Notes: a model not told the origin generated them from the sequence alone. Positions 18,128-27,441 are shown, counted from the stretch's first letter. The stretch is DNA of 64,000 nt from Cobetia sp. L2A1 (GCF_009796845.1 NZ_CP047025.1:1364001-1428000), one strand, 5' to 3'. Numbers and translations are program-made.

Positions 18128-19252
18128 ATGGCCAGTCCACATCCCCATCTCGCGCACTTCCTGATGCGCTTTGAGCATTTTCCGCCCGGTCTCACGTCGG
18201 ACGAGAAAACCTTCCATGCCACGTTCAATGTGGTCTATACGCTAGCGGTTGCCTGTCATCTCTTCTATTCCATCATGATGTTGTGGCTGGGAGAGATGAC
18301 CATTCTGGCGTTGAATCTCGCCATGCTGGTCGTCGACCTCGTGTGTCTGCAGCTGCATCGTGCGCGCCGTGAAGTACTGGCAGCCAATCTGCTGGCCTTG
18401 GGTACCTGTGCCCAGATCAGCTTCTCCTTGCGCTATTTCGGGCCAGAAGCAGGTTTTGACTACTTCTATTTCGGTGCCTTGCTATGCATCTATAGCATCC
18501 GTACATCGTTCACGCGGCGTGTGATGCTGTGTGCGGCCTGCCTATGCATGCCATTGGCAGCCTACCTGGTATTGATGATGGAAGGTGCAGTGAATCCGTT
18601 GTCAGCTGGCTGGGCTTTTGCGTTCCGGGTCATCAACCTGTGTGTGCTGACTATCTTCTTTACGCTAGTGCTGGTGCAGATGGGGTGGTCGTCTGATCGA
18701 CTGCGGCAGCGGTTCGAATCTGGCGTACGCTTTGATGAACTGACTGGTGCGCTGAGCCGCGGTGAGCTGATCGATCAAGGTCGCGGCATGTTGGTCGATA
18801 TCGGGCCAATGAGCGTGATGATGGTCGATGTCGATCACCTCGGTCTCATCAACGACACCTGGGGGCGGCCGGCGGGGGATCAGATACTGAAGGAGTTGGT
18901 CAGGCGCTTGCAGAGTATTCTGCGCAGCGAAGACCTGGTGGGTCGCTACGGAGGAGAGGAATTCGTGCTGTTGTGCCCTGGCTTGCACGGCGAGCGTGCT
19001 GATCAGGTGGCAGAGCGCCTGTGCAAAGGCGTCTCGGCATTGCCATTCGTGATCAATGATGGCACCAGTAGCCTGGATGTCAGTCTGTCGATTGGCGTGG
19101 CATTGCGTCAGTCAGGCGATAAGGACCTTGAGGCGTTGATCGCCAAGGCAGACGTCAATCTGTTCCGCGCCAAGCACGAAGGGTGCAATCGGTTCATTAG
19201 CGACAATCAGCTAGGGCCGGTGTCAGGGTTAGGGGTGGTGAGAATTATATGA
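18128..19252 (+). CDS. membrane GGDEF diguanylate cyclase
   Basis: Predicted c-di-GMP synthase, 374 aa. The N-terminal half has five or six hydrophobic spans (about residues 30-190) without a recognised sensor fold. The GGDEF domain lies at about 200-355, with the active site RYGGEEF intact and the metal Asp in MMVDVDHLGLIND. A degenerate RxxD I-site is not obvious. The ATG at 18128 has AGGAG upstream; an in-frame ATG at 17966 would add a long tail of doubtful value. It ends at a hairpin shared with the convergent helicase gene. Confidence 0.87.
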   Translation: MASPHPHLAHFLMRFEHFPPGLTSDEKTFHATFNVVYTLAVACHLFYSIMMLWLGEMTILALNLAMLVVDLVCLQLHRARREVLAANLLALGTCAQISFSLRYFGPEAGFDYFYFGALLCIYSIRTSFTRRVMLCAACLCMPLAAYLVLMMEGAVNPLSAGWAFAFRVINLCVLTIFFTLVLVQMGWSSDRLRQRFESGVRFDELTGALSRGELIDQGRGMLVDIGPMSVMMVDVDHLGLINDTWGRPAGDQILKELVRRLQSILRSEDLVGRYGGEEFVLLCPGLHGERADQVAERLCKGVSALPFVINDGTSSLDVSLSIGVALRQSGDKDLEALIAKADVNLFRAKHEGCNRFISDNQLGPVSGLGVVRII

Positions 19253-19272
19253 GCCCAGCGAATACTGGGCTC
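19251..19272. terminator. shared hairpin terminator
   Basis: GAGCCCAG arms with a 6-nt loop, followed by ATTATT, overlapping the GGDEF stop codon. It lies between convergent genes. Confidence 0.6.
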
Positions 19273-19283
19273 ATTATTGTGAA

Positions 19284-20495
19284 TTAGTGTTTGTTCGGCT
19301 GACGGCGACGGCCTTTCTGCGCTTTTTTAGGCGCGTGTGCGGTATTTGATTCCGGCACTGGCAGGGCAGGTTCAAAGCCTTCAATCACCTCTCGTGTCAC
19401 GAAATAGCCCAGATGCTGCTCGATGGCGCACAGGTTTCTGAAGTCATCACGTGAGACAAGAGAGATGGCTTCACCTGCTGCGCCTGCTCGACCAGTACGA
19501 CCAATGCGATGGACATAGTCTTCCGCTTCGTCGGGCAGGTCGTAGTTGACCACTCGCTCCAGATCATCAATATCAATGCCGCGTGCCGCGATGCCTGTAG
19601 CAACGAGGAACTGGATCTTGCCTGCTTTGAAGTCCGCCAGCAGTTGCTCACGAACCGCCTGGCTACGGCCGCTATGGAAGGACTCTGCAGCGATGTCGCG
19701 CTTTTCCAGCTGGCCGACCAGCTTGGCTGCGCCTCGCTTGGTTTCGATGAAGATCAGCGCCTGTTGCCATTTGTTCTCGTGAATCAGATGGCTGAGCAGC
19801 GAAGACTTGAATTCCTTGTCGACGGTGATCAGATGCTGCTCAATTTCCGGCACCGTGACGTTTTCAGGCGCAATGGATATCTCGGTGGCGTCCGTGACAG
19901 CTGTTCTTGCCAGGAAGCGGACCTGTTCAGACAGTGTCGCCGAGAACAACAGATTCTGGCGCTCTGACGGCAGCTTTTCGACAATCTTGTTGATGTCGCT
20001 GATGAAGCCCATGTCCAGCATGCGATCCGCTTCATCAATCACCAGAATGTGCGTCTCATCAAAGTGCACCGCGCGGCGCGTGTGCATATCCAGCAAGCGT
20101 CCGGGCGTGGCCACCAGAATATCAACGCCTTCAATGAGGCGTTGCTTCTGAGGTTCGATGTCGATACCGCCGTACATGGCCATGGAGGTGATATCGAGGT
20201 GACGTGCATAGTGCTGAACGTTGTCTTCTACCTGAATGGCCAGCTCACGAGTGGGCGTCAGAATGATGACATGTACGCGTTTGGCGCGAACCGCTGGGGC
20301 ATCAATCAACTTTTCCAGGATGGGTAGTACGAAGCTGGCGGTCTTGCCGGTACCAGTCTGCGCTGCTGCAATCAGGTTCTTGCCTGCCAGGACCACTGGA
20401 ATCGCTTTCTCCTGGATAGGCGTCGGCGTCTTGTAGCCTTGCTCGGTAACGGATTTTACAATTGGGTCGCTCAACCCAAGGGCTGCAAAGGACAT
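19284..20495 (-). CDS. DEAD-box ATP-dependent RNA helicase, RhlE-type
   Basis: RNA helicase, 403 aa. Q motif: GYKTPTPIQEKAIP. Walker A: AQTGTGKT. Motif Ib region: PTRELAIQV. Motif II: DEAD in VIDEADRMLDMGF. Motif III: SAT. Motif VI: HRIGRTGR. A short basic tail (KKAQKGRRRQPNKH) is typical of RhlE proteins. Likely roles are ribosome assembly and RNA turnover, especially in the cold. AGAGAAAA precedes the ATG. It is monocistronic. Confidence 0.9.
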   Translation of the reverse strand: MSFAALGLSDPIVKSVTEQGYKTPTPIQEKAIPVVLAGKNLIAAAQTGTGKTASFVLPILEKLIDAPAVRAKRVHVIILTPTRELAIQVEDNVQHYARHLDITSMAMYGGIDIEPQKQRLIEGVDILVATPGRLLDMHTRRAVHFDETHILVIDEADRMLDMGFISDINKIVEKLPSERQNLLFSATLSEQVRFLARTAVTDATEISIAPENVTVPEIEQHLITVDKEFKSSLLSHLIHENKWQQALIFIETKRGAAKLVGQLEKRDIAAESFHSGRSQAVREQLLADFKAGKIQFLVATGIAARGIDIDDLERVVNYDLPDEAEDYVHRIGRTGRAGAAGEAISLVSRDDFRNLCAIEQHLGYFVTREVIEGFEPALPVPESNTAHAPKKAQKGRRRQPNKH

Positions 20496-20791
20496 TTTTT
20501 CTCTACTTTTGAAGTGTGAAGTGGTTTGGAGTCTTTGATGTCAATATAGAGGATAGGAAAGGCTGGGATGCGTGGGATGCAAGGCAATCACGACGTCACA
20601 TGATGCTGAGTATCGGGCAGGCATCATGATGGGCTGTGGAGAGAGGGTGAGCTGAGATGTTGCGTCAGATCACCTGCCAGTGTCCTGCGAGCCAGCATGC
20701 TGCAAGGCAATGGCTTGCAGTCTTGGGTCGGCATGTGAATTCGTTGTGGCGAAAGCGCGTCGACCTCAAGGCTAGCGAGGAGCTGGCATAA
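20496..20791. other. intergenic stretch without a recognised gene
   Basis: About 300 bp between the helicase start and the first tRNA. It should hold the helicase promoter on the minus strand. I see no conserved element or credible coding frame. Confidence 0.5.
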
Positions 20792-20826
20792 GAAAAGGCC
20801 CGCTCACAGGGTGAACGGGCCTTTTC
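20792..20826 (-). terminator. terminator of tRNA-Ser copy 1
   Basis: GAAAAGGCCCG stem with a CTTTTC tail, ten bases beyond the tRNA CCA end. The same stem follows copy 2. Confidence 0.75.
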
Positions 20827-20836
20827 AATATCTAGG

Positions 20837-20926
20837 TGGTGGAGGGACAGGGATTCGAACCCTGGGTAGGTGTTACCCTACGTCGGTTTTCAAGACCGGT
20901 GCATTCAACCGCTCTGCCACCCCTCC
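20837..20926 (-). tRNA. tRNA-Ser (anticodon UGA), copy 1
   Basis: 90-nt class II tRNA. The acceptor stem GGAGGGG pairs with TCCCTCC, the CCA is encoded, the anticodon loop is CTTGAAA with anticodon UGA, the long variable arm is GTAGGGTAACACCTAC, and the T arm has GGTTCGAATCC. It reads UCA codons. Identical to the copy at 21175-21264. Confidence 0.97.
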
Positions 20927-21061
20927 AACTCACGAGGCAAAATACTACCGAAGTTGGTGAGAATTGCAAGTGCTTAATGATCGGTTGCGATATAAAAGTG
21001 ATCGCGGACAGTCACTTGCACTGCAAAACAGGGGAGGGGAGCTGTCATCCTGCGTCGTAGC

Positions 21062-21115
21062 AGCTGAGGCATTGAAGCTGAGGCATTGAAGCTGAGGCAT
21101 TGAAGCTGAGGCATG
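21062..21115. repeat. 14-bp tandem repeat, about four units
   Basis: Unit AGCTGAGGCATTGA occurs three times exactly, then once truncated, between the two tRNA-Ser genes. It is not coding. It may have arisen by slippage after the tRNA duplication. Confidence 0.8.
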
Positions 21116-21131
21116 AAAGTCGAGCCATGAA

Positions 21132-21162
21132 AAAGGCCCGCTCATGAAATGAACGGGCCTTT
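21132..21162 (-). terminator. terminator of tRNA-Ser copy 2
   Basis: AAAGGCCCG stem closely like the one after copy 1, with a CCTTT end on the plus strand and a run of Ts on the minus strand. Confidence 0.7.
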
Positions 21163-21174
21163 AAATAGTCTGGG

Positions 21175-21264
21175 TGGTGGAGGGACAGGGATTCGAACCC
21201 TGGGTAGGTGTTACCCTACGTCGGTTTTCAAGACCGGTGCATTCAACCGCTCTGCCACCCCTCC
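21175..21264 (-). tRNA. tRNA-Ser (anticodon UGA), copy 2
   Basis: Same 90-nt sequence as copy 1, including the encoded CCA. The copies are 248 bp apart and each has its own GGCCCG hairpin, so the duplicated unit is tRNA plus terminator. Confidence 0.97.
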
Positions 21265-21516
21265 AACTCACGAGATGAAATACTACGGATTTTTCAGGCT
21301 GGGTCAAGGGGTTAGCGTAAAATTCCTTGTCGTTCAGGCGCTTGAAAGGTTGTCTATGCAATACTCTAGAAAGAGACTGACGCTGTGGTTGCCTTTTATG
21401 CGTTTGGCTGTTGCATAAATCGGCTTTTCATCGTCCTGTCTCTTGATTAGGCAAACCCCTAAGGGCATGCTGAGTCAATTCGATGAATCCATCGTAGCAA
21501 CTTGAGGATAGACACC

Positions 21517-22188
21517 ATGGCTAACAGCTCCTGGCAGGTTTCGCAGGATACCGCGAGCCGTTCCCTCAGTACCCACAAGGTACTGCGTAATACCTACATG
21601 ATGCTGGCGCTGACGCTATTGTTCTCTGCGCTTACTGCAGGTGTGGCAATGAGCATGGGCGTCGGCCGCATGAACATCTTCGTGCTGCTGATCGGGGCCT
21701 ATGGCCTCATGTTCCTGGTGCACAAGACAGCTAACTCGACTGCCGGCATCTTCGCGACCTTCGCCTTCACCGGCTTCATGGGCTTCACCATCGGTCCGGT
21801 GCTCAACGCCTACATGAGTCTGCCCAATGGCGCGCAGCTGGTCATGACGGCACTTGGCATGACGGGTATCACCTTCGCAGGACTGTCAGCGGTCGCGCTG
21901 GTGACCCGCAAGGACTTCTCGTTCCTGAGCAACTTCCTGTTCGCCGGTGCTATCGTACTGATTCTGGCGATGCTGGCGGCGATGATCTTCAACATCAGCG
22001 GTCTGGCGCTTGCCGTTTCCGCAGGCTTCGTGCTGTTCGCCTCTGCGGCGATCCTGTTCGAGACAAGCCAGATCATCCACGGTGGGCAGACCAACTATCT
22101 GTTGGCTACGGTGAGTCTGTATGTGTCGATCTACAACATGTTCCTCAGCCTGCTGGCGCTGCTGGGCTTTGCCTCTTCCGACGACTGA
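21517..22188 (+). CDS. yccA: Bax inhibitor-1/YccA family membrane protein
   Basis: Inner-membrane protein with seven predicted spans, 223 aa, similar to E. coli YccA, a modulator and substrate of the FtsH protease. Typical segments are FTGFMGFTIGPVLNAY, LILAMLAAMIFNI and FETSQIIHGGQTNYL, ending in the acidic tail SSDD. The ATG at 21517 has GAGGA upstream. It lies directly before the tus genes, as in several gammaproteobacteria. Confidence 0.9.
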   Translation: MANSSWQVSQDTASRSLSTHKVLRNTYMMLALTLLFSALTAGVAMSMGVGRMNIFVLLIGAYGLMFLVHKTANSTAGIFATFAFTGFMGFTIGPVLNAYMSLPNGAQLVMTALGMTGITFAGLSAVALVTRKDFSFLSNFLFAGAIVLILAMLAAMIFNISGLALAVSAGFVLFASAAILFETSQIIHGGQTNYLLATVSLYVSIYNMFLSLLALLGFASSDD

Positions 22189-22244
22189 TACGGATTCGGT
22201 CAGGCTGTCGCGAAGGTAATCTCGCCAACAGATCGCTTGCATTG

Positions 22245-22268
22245 ATAACCCCGCTCCGGCGGGGTTAT
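22245..22268 (+). terminator. terminator of yccA
   Basis: AACCCCGC hairpin with a TCCG loop and TTATTTG tail, 57 bp after the yccA stop. Confidence 0.75.
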
Positions 22269-22370
22269 TTGCGTCTGGAGGTCAGCTTCTCCCATTGCAG
22301 TGAGTGTCTGACAGTAGTGGTGACACACGGTAGAATACCTGTCTTCATGGACAGTCGAGTCGAGGTCTTC

Positions 22371-22760
22371 ATGCGTTATGCTCTGGCCGTTTATGGCGGC
22401 CCTTACAGTCAACAGGCCAGTCACTCTGCATTGCGCTTTGCAGAGGCGTTGTTGGCGCGTGGTCATCAGCTGACCACCGTGTTTTTCTATCATGATGGCG
22501 TATACAACGCGGCGTCCATGATGGCGCCGCCTCAGGACGAGCCGCACCTGCGTGATCGTTGGCTCAGCCTTGCTGCGCAGAGTGATATGCGCCTGCAGGT
22601 ATGTGTGGCAGCAGCGCTGCGACGCGGCCTGCTGGATGAGCGAGAGGCCACGCGTCATGGTAAGCAGGGTTGCACGCTGGAAGCGCCTTTCGAGCTGACA
22701 GGGCTTGGGCAGCTGGTCGAGGCCGCGCTTGAAAACGATCATCTGATCACCTTTGCCTGA
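22371..22760 (+). CDS. tusD: sulfur-relay protein TusD
   Basis: Subunit of the cytoplasmic TusBCD complex that carries persulfide sulfur from TusA towards TusE and MnmA for 2-thiouridine in tRNA wobble positions; 129 aa. The catalytic Cys78 lies in LQVCVAAALRRG, as in TusD/DsrE. The start at 22371 (MRYALAVYGGPY) matches the family N-terminus, and GAGG lies a few bases before it. It is first of tusD-tusC-tusB. Confidence 0.93.
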   Translation: MRYALAVYGGPYSQQASHSALRFAEALLARGHQLTTVFFYHDGVYNAASMMAPPQDEPHLRDRWLSLAAQSDMRLQVCVAAALRRGLLDEREATRHGKQGCTLEAPFELTGLGQLVEAALENDHLITFA

Positions 22761-22816
22761 GGCGAGAAGGCGTTACGGGACAAGGTGTGGATGACACGAG
22801 ATGAGCGACAAGACCT

Positions 22817-23221
22817 ATGAGTGATGAGATGGATATTGTGAGCCCCGGGGCGTCTTTGGCGCCCGGTGAGCTGCTGGTGATTCTGCGTCATGCGCCGCAT
22901 GGCAGCAGCTGGCTGCGTGAAGGGCTTGAGGCAGCCATGGTCGCTGCCGCCTTCGGGCGTGAAGTCGGGTTGTTGTTCACTGGGGAAGGTGTTCTGGCTC
23001 TGTTGGAGGGGCAGCAGGCCGGAGCACTGGGTCAGAAGGGGAGTGATAATCTGCTGGCAGCATTGGAAATGTATGATGTTGAGCGCTGCTATGTCGATGC
23101 TACGGCGCTAGAGCGGCGTGGGTTGAGTGAAAATGATGTCTCTCTCCTGCCGGTGACGGTGCTGGAACATACCGAGGTAGTGGCGCTGACGCAATGCTTC
23201 TCACGTGTGCTCAGTTTCTGA
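22817..23221 (+). CDS. tusC: sulfur-relay protein TusC
   Basis: DsrF-like subunit of TusBCD, 134 aa. The start of the fold (LLVILRHAPHGSSWLREGLEAA) and the FGREVGLLFTGEGV segment are typical, and the protein ends in the family-like CFSRVLSF. It lies between tusD and tusB in the expected order. Confidence 0.9.
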   Translation: MSDEMDIVSPGASLAPGELLVILRHAPHGSSWLREGLEAAMVAAAFGREVGLLFTGEGVLALLEGQQAGALGQKGSDNLLAALEMYDVERCYVDATALERRGLSENDVSLLPVTVLEHTEVVALTQCFSRVLSF

Positions 23222-23285
23222 CACTTTTGATACTGTTGGCTGATATGCTTCTTGGGATGTCAGCAGCGTATGCAGGGAGAATCAT

Positions 23286-23600
23286 ATGGATAACGTCATG
23301 AATAGCGGTATGAATCTTCACCTGCTCAATCGCTCGCCATTCTCCAGTCGTGTCCATGAAGATGTGCTCAATGCCATGGGCCCCGAGGATCAGTTGCTAC
23401 TGATTGAAGATGGCGTCAATGGTGCGCTTGGTAGTGCGGGACATTATCTGGTTGGGCTGGAAGGGCGATTGTTCGCCTTGCGTGAAGACCTCGAGTCGCG
23501 AGGCCTGTTGGGCCGCTGCGCAGAAAGTGTGATCGTGGTCGATGTCGATGGTTTTGTTGCGCTGACTGAAGTGGCCGACAAGACGATATCCTGGTTCTGA
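23286..23600 (+). CDS. tusB: sulfur-relay protein TusB
   Basis: DsrH-like subunit of TusBCD, 104 aa. The segments LHLLNRSPFSS, LLLIEDGVNGAL and LREDLESRGL are diagnostic, as is the C-terminal tryptophan-aromatic end (TISWF). The start at 23286 has GGGAGA upstream; the family core could also begin at the ATG at 23310. Confidence 0.88.
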   Translation: MDNVMNSGMNLHLLNRSPFSSRVHEDVLNAMGPEDQLLLIEDGVNGALGSAGHYLVGLEGRLFALREDLESRGLLGRCAESVIVVDVDGFVALTEVADKTISWF

Positions 23601-23676
23601 ATCAGCTTGGAGATAGCGGATCAGAGTCGATGTCCTGCATCATTTCTTTCATGTTTGACGAGTAATCAGGATCCGT

Positions 23677-24030
23677 ATGGCCAGTAGTGAAACCATTCGT
23701 ACTCTCCTTCTTGATGGCCGTGATATTGCGCTGGATGCCGAGGGCTATCTCATCAATCTCGACGACTGGAGTCCGGCAGTGGCCGAGAGGCTGGCCGCCG
23801 AGGAGGGGCGTGAACTGACCGCAGAGCACTGGGACGTCATCGAGGTACTGCGCGATTTCTATCAGCGCTTTTCGTTATCGCCGGCCATGCGCCCATTGAC
23901 CAAGGCCATGACCCAGCGCTTCGGGCCGGAAAAGGGACGCTCGTTGCATCTGATGCGCTTGTTCCCCGATAGCCCGCCCAAGGTCGGAGCACGCCTTGCG
24001 GGCCTCCCCAAACCGACCAACTGTCTGTGA
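23677..24030 (+). CDS. tusE: sulfur-transfer protein TusE (DsrC family)
   Basis: Small protein, 117 aa, that takes sulfur from TusD and passes it to MnmA. The DsrC-family C-terminus PKPTNCL is present with the essential penultimate Cys116. Upstream it carries DAEGYLINLDDWSPAVAERLA and FPDSPPKVGARLAGLP. It follows tusDCB after a 76-bp gap, so a complete relay except TusA and MnmA is encoded here. Confidence 0.93.
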   Translation: MASSETIRTLLLDGRDIALDAEGYLINLDDWSPAVAERLAAEEGRELTAEHWDVIEVLRDFYQRFSLSPAMRPLTKAMTQRFGPEKGRSLHLMRLFPDSPPKVGARLAGLPKPTNCL

Positions 24031-24245
24031 GCACCTGTTTGTCGTAGCGCCAGCGATAACGGATAGCCGGTGCGCCAGCCACAACGGGTCATCCCGAGCA
24101 TGGATGGCGACGAGGCGCGTTGTCTGCGTTACACTTCGTCACAGCGTTTGCAGTGCTGGCCCTTTGACGGCCTGCGCTACGGCAGGTCCCCTCGGTCACA
24201 CACCGTGGGGGCATTTGAATTCAGGGCGAACAAGAGTCGACTTGC

Positions 24246-24974
24246 ATGGGAAGAGCATTCCAAAACCGTAAAGAATCGATGGCGCGTACTTCACTCAACA
24301 AGGCGCGCGTGTATTCACGTTACGGCCGCGAGATTTATGTCTCGGCCAAGAGCGGTGGGCTCGATCCCAACGGTAATCTCAGTCTGCGTCGTCTGATCGA
24401 GAAGGCCAAGAAAGACCAGGTGCCGACACACGTCATCGAAAAAGCCATCGACAAGGCCAAGGGCACTGGCGGTGAAGACTTTACGCTAGCGCGTTATGAA
24501 GGTTTCGGGCCAGGCAATGTCATGGTCATCGTTGATTGTCTGACCGACAACAACAACCGCACCTTCGGCGAAGTCCGCACTTGTTTCAACAAGGGCAAGG
24601 GCAAGCTGGGCGCTCAGGGTTCAGTGGCACACATGTTTGACCACCGTGCCATTCTTGCTTTCAAGGGCGCAGAGGAAGACGAAGAAAAAGTCCTCGAAGC
24701 GCTGATGGAGGCGGATGTCGATGTCAGTGATATCGAACTCGACGACGGCATCATCTCTGTATTGACGCCGACGACTGAGCACTTCAAGGCCAAGGGCGCA
24801 CTGGCCGATATCTACGGCGAAGACCTTGACTTCGAAGTCGATGAGATCAGCTTCCTTCCGCAGGTCCATACCGAGATCAGTGGTGACGATGCCGAGCTTC
24901 TCAACAAGATGCTCGAGTTGCTCGACGATTGTGAAGATGTGCAGCAGGTCTACCACAACGGCGAGTTTGTCTGA
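24246..24974 (+). CDS. YebC/PmpR-family protein, YeeN-type
   Basis: YebC-family protein, 242 aa. This family includes DNA-binding regulators and, by recent work, ribosome-associated proteins that help translate proline stretches. The N-terminus [14 protein letters not shown] and the segments [29 protein letters not shown] and [19 protein letters not shown] are closer to E. coli YeeN than to YebC. It ends in [12 protein letters not shown]. The single gene ends at a strong terminator. Confidence 0.9.
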   Translation: MGRAFQNRKESMARTSLNKARVYSRYGREIYVSAKSGGLDPNGNLSLRRLIEKAKKDQVPTHVIEKAIDKAKGTGGEDFTLARYEGFGPGNVMVIVDCLTDNNNRTFGEVRTCFNKGKGKLGAQGSVAHMFDHRAILAFKGAEEDEEKVLEALMEADVDVSDIELDDGIISVLTPTTEHFKAKGALADIYGEDLDFEVDEISFLPQVHTEISGDDAELLNKMLELLDDCEDVQQVYHNGEFV

Positions 24975-25014
24975 GCGAGATCGATGCCGCTGGTTGACCA
25001 GTATGCACGTAATG

Positions 25015-25051
25015 AAAAACGCCCTGTCGGCAAGCCGACGGGGCGTTTTTC
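25015..25051 (+). terminator. terminator of the yebC-family gene
   Basis: AAAAACGCCC(T/C)GTCGGC-type stem with a 2-nt loop and GTTTTTC tail, about 40 bp past the stop. Confidence 0.85.
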
Positions 25052-25348
25052 ATTGTGAGGCGAAGGGGGAAATGGTGCTGACTGCCAAGGAGGGCCCATG
25101 CAAGGGCTGGCAGCATCACCATCGTCTAGACCGCCAGAAGGCTCCAGTGAGACATGAGTTCCTGTAGTGTGGTTTGCATGGATGACTCTTGCTCGCAGTG
25201 ATTGATGTGTCTCTTCCTCTCGTCATGGAGCACTGTCATTCTTTTAAACCGGAGGGCGGAGATGGGTTGTTAACCTGACTGTCAGCCGCCATCGTGGATC
25301 ATGAAGATGATTGATACGCCAGACCGCCCATTATCCCTAGGAGTCACG
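25052..25348. other. intergenic stretch without a recognised gene
   Basis: About 300 bp. It must contain the promoter for the retropepsin-like protease gene. No conserved element or credible coding frame seen. Confidence 0.45.
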
Positions 25349-25951
25349 ATGTCGCGATATTCCACTACCTCTCTTGCACGTTCCGCCCGTCTGCTAGCCA
25401 GCGTGGCAGGTATCGGGCTGCTGGCCACGACTGCACTGCCCGCTGCCGCGCAGTCAGATGACAAGGTCTTTGGCTGGGTAGAAAAGGCCACCATCGAACC
25501 GTGGGGAGCGATGGTGAAGGCCAAGTTGGACAGTGGCGCCCTGACATCTTCCATGCACGCCGAGAATATCGAGACCTTCGAGCGTGATGATAAGGAATGG
25601 GTGCGTTTTGACATCGAGGTCGAGGATGAAGCGACGGGCAAGCAGGACGAGAAGTCCTTCGAGCGCCCGCTGTATCGTGATTTGACGGTCTCTGGCGCGG
25701 GAGGGCGCGATAAGCGTCCGGTGGTGCTGATGACGCTATGCCTGGGTGGCGAGCGTTATGAAGAACAGTTCAGTCTGCGTGATCGTGACGGCATGAACTA
25801 TCCCGTATTGTTGGGGCGCCGTACCATTCAGAGCCTTGGGCTGCTGGATGTACGCAAGACCTTCCAAAGCACTCCCAACTGCAGTGACGATGCGCCGTTG
25901 CATCGCTACGAAGACAAGGAGTACTCCGACAAGATTGGCGCTGCCTCATAG
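25349..25951 (+). CDS. secreted retropepsin-like aspartic protease (RimB/DUF785 family)
   Basis: Protein of the family often labelled ATP-dependent zinc protease or RimK-associated, now recognised as retropepsin-like, 200 aa. A signal peptide occupies about residues 1-34 (cut after PAAA). The aspartic protease motif is AKLDSGALTSSM with Asp61. A second strand-rich segment MNYPVLLGRRTIQSLGLLDV is typical. Being exported, it is not expected to work on ribosomal S6 as cytoplasmic RimB does. The ATG at 25349 has AGGAG upstream. Confidence 0.82.
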   Translation: MSRYSTTSLARSARLLASVAGIGLLATTALPAAAQSDDKVFGWVEKATIEPWGAMVKAKLDSGALTSSMHAENIETFERDDKEWVRFDIEVEDEATGKQDEKSFERPLYRDLTVSGAGGRDKRPVVLMTLCLGGERYEEQFSLRDRDGMNYPVLLGRRTIQSLGLLDVRKTFQSTPNCSDDAPLHRYEDKEYSDKIGAAS

Positions 25952-26035
25952 TGGCAATTGGGTGGCTCGTGCTGGCGGACGCAAGAAATAGGTAATTAGC
26001 TGAGTTGGCAGAGGGGGGAGCGTATCTCAGACACG

Positions 26036-26413
26036 ATGATCAGGCCGACACTCAAGGTCTATTATGATGCCAGCTGCCCCGTCTGTCGGCGCGAACGTGC
26101 TCGTTATGAGCGGCTGACGCGGCATGATTCGGGCGTGGAATGGTGGGATGCCACCGGCAATGTCCATCACCTGGAGGCGCAGGGCATCACGCTCAAGCAG
26201 GCGTTGCTGTCATTGCATGTCGAGACGGCGGAGGGCCAGATTGAAGACGGTATGCCTGCCTATCGTTTGCTGCTGGCCCGTATCCCGGGCATGTCGCCGC
26301 TCGGGTGGCTGATCACTCGCCCGCTGATTCAGCCGCTGCTGACGCGTCTTTATGATGCCTGGGTACGGCGACGGCTATGCAACGATGGACGTCTGGAGCG
26401 TGATGAGCGTTGA
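26036..26413 (+). CDS. DCC-family thiol-disulfide oxidoreductase-like protein (DUF393)
   Basis: Small 125-aa protein of the DUF393/YuxK family. The signature DASCPVC (Cys14, Cys17) follows a beta-strand (LKVYY), and LLARIPGMSPLGWLITRPLI is the usual C-terminal hydrophobic part. A redox role is predicted from the CxxC motif but has not been shown for this group. Confidence 0.85.
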   Translation: MIRPTLKVYYDASCPVCRRERARYERLTRHDSGVEWWDATGNVHHLEAQGITLKQALLSLHVETAEGQIEDGMPAYRLLLARIPGMSPLGWLITRPLIQPLLTRLYDAWVRRRLCNDGRLERDER

Positions 26414-26486
26414 CCACGCTCATTGGTAATGAGTCGCTCTGACAGGTGTGATGGGCTTTCGTTGTTCCATCAGCTAGTTTTTATAT

Positions 26487-26505
26487 GCAAATGCTAATAG
26501 TTTTC
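26487..26505 (+). promoter_or_regulatory. possible Fur box upstream of fhuF
   Basis: GCAAATGCTAATAGTTTTC agrees with the 19-bp Fur consensus at 13 positions, about 50 bp before fhuF. Repression by Fur with iron would fit an iron-reductase gene. Weak by itself. Confidence 0.4.
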
Positions 26506-26553
26506 GTTAAGATGTGAGGTAACGTCCGTCTCCTCACGTCTGCGAGCTTCCCG

Positions 26554-27441
26554 ATGATCGACGCGCTTTCTCCACTCTACTCCGGCCCTCTGGCGGCCTA
26601 TCGTGATCTCATCACGTCTCGCGCTCGCGTACAGGCGGATGCAGCACTGTCTCTGGACGGAGTGATCTCTGCTCGCGAAGTGCTGAGCCCTGGTTGGTTG
26701 TCGGCCTGTATCGCGGTCCATGGGCTGCAATATCAGGATCAGCAGAGCGAGGAGGGGTTACGTCACCCCGCTCCTGCCTCGCCGGATGAGCGCGCACTGC
26801 TATCACAGTGGTCGAAATATCTGTTGTCCTCGATGGTCTCGCTACCGCTTGCTGCAAATTTGCTGCTGGATCATCAGCTCCCGTTGGAGCTACGCCACCT
26901 GTCCTTGCGTTTGGGGGACAACGGCGTCGTCACTCAGCTGGTGCTGGATGATGCTGCTGGTCAGGGGGACAGTCTCACGCCAGGCATCATGGCGGCGGGT
27001 GGTGATGAGGTGGCCATGTTGGACGCGCGTTTCGGGCACTACCTGGCCCAGCTTGACGCTGTCATTGCACGGCTAGTGCCGCACACTTCATTGGGTGCCA
27101 AGGTATTCTGGAGTAACGCTGCACATTACTTCGTCTATATCGTCGGGATGATGGAAGAGCAGGGCTGGGCGCAGCAGGCAGCACCGGCCCGCCAGCTGAT
27201 GGCGACGCGTGTGCTGACAAATGGCCGTCGTAATCCGCTTTATCAGCCAATCAGTACCGTCATGGACCGCCACGGAGAGCGACACACGCCGCGCAAGGTC
27301 TGCTGCGTCCGTTATCGCATCGAATGTCTCGGGTACTGTGATAACTGTCCCTTGTCGATAGAGCGACCTGTGGCCAAGCGCACCAAGCCCTTGTCAGCGA
27401 CTCGAGCCAAGCTGATCTACAGTGATTTATCCGAATCCTGA
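26554..27441 (+). CDS. fhuF: FhuF-type siderophore-iron reductase
   Basis: Cytoplasmic 2Fe-2S ferric reductase that releases iron from hydroxamate siderophores, 295 aa. The diagnostic C-terminal cluster is present: KVCCVRYRIECLGYCDNCPL, with the CC-x10-C-x2-C ligand pattern. The central hydrophobic region has HYFVYIVGMMEEQGW. No siderophore uptake genes flank it. A weak Fur-box-like sequence lies upstream. Confidence 0.88.
   Translation: MIDALSPLYSGPLAAYRDLITSRARVQADAALSLDGVISAREVLSPGWLSACIAVHGLQYQDQQSEEGLRHPAPASPDERALLSQWSKYLLSSMVSLPLAANLLLDHQLPLELRHLSLRLGDNGVVTQLVLDDAAGQGDSLTPGIMAAGGDEVAMLDARFGHYLAQLDAVIARLVPHTSLGAKVFWSNAAHYFVYIVGMMEEQGWAQQAAPARQLMATRVLTNGRRNPLYQPISTVMDRHGERHTPRKVCCVRYRIECLGYCDNCPLSIERPVAKRTKPLSATRAKLIYSDLSES

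Noticed and set aside
21062..21115. Tandem repeat as a CRISPR array
   Set aside because: Units are 14 bp and directly adjacent without spacers, and no cas genes are present.
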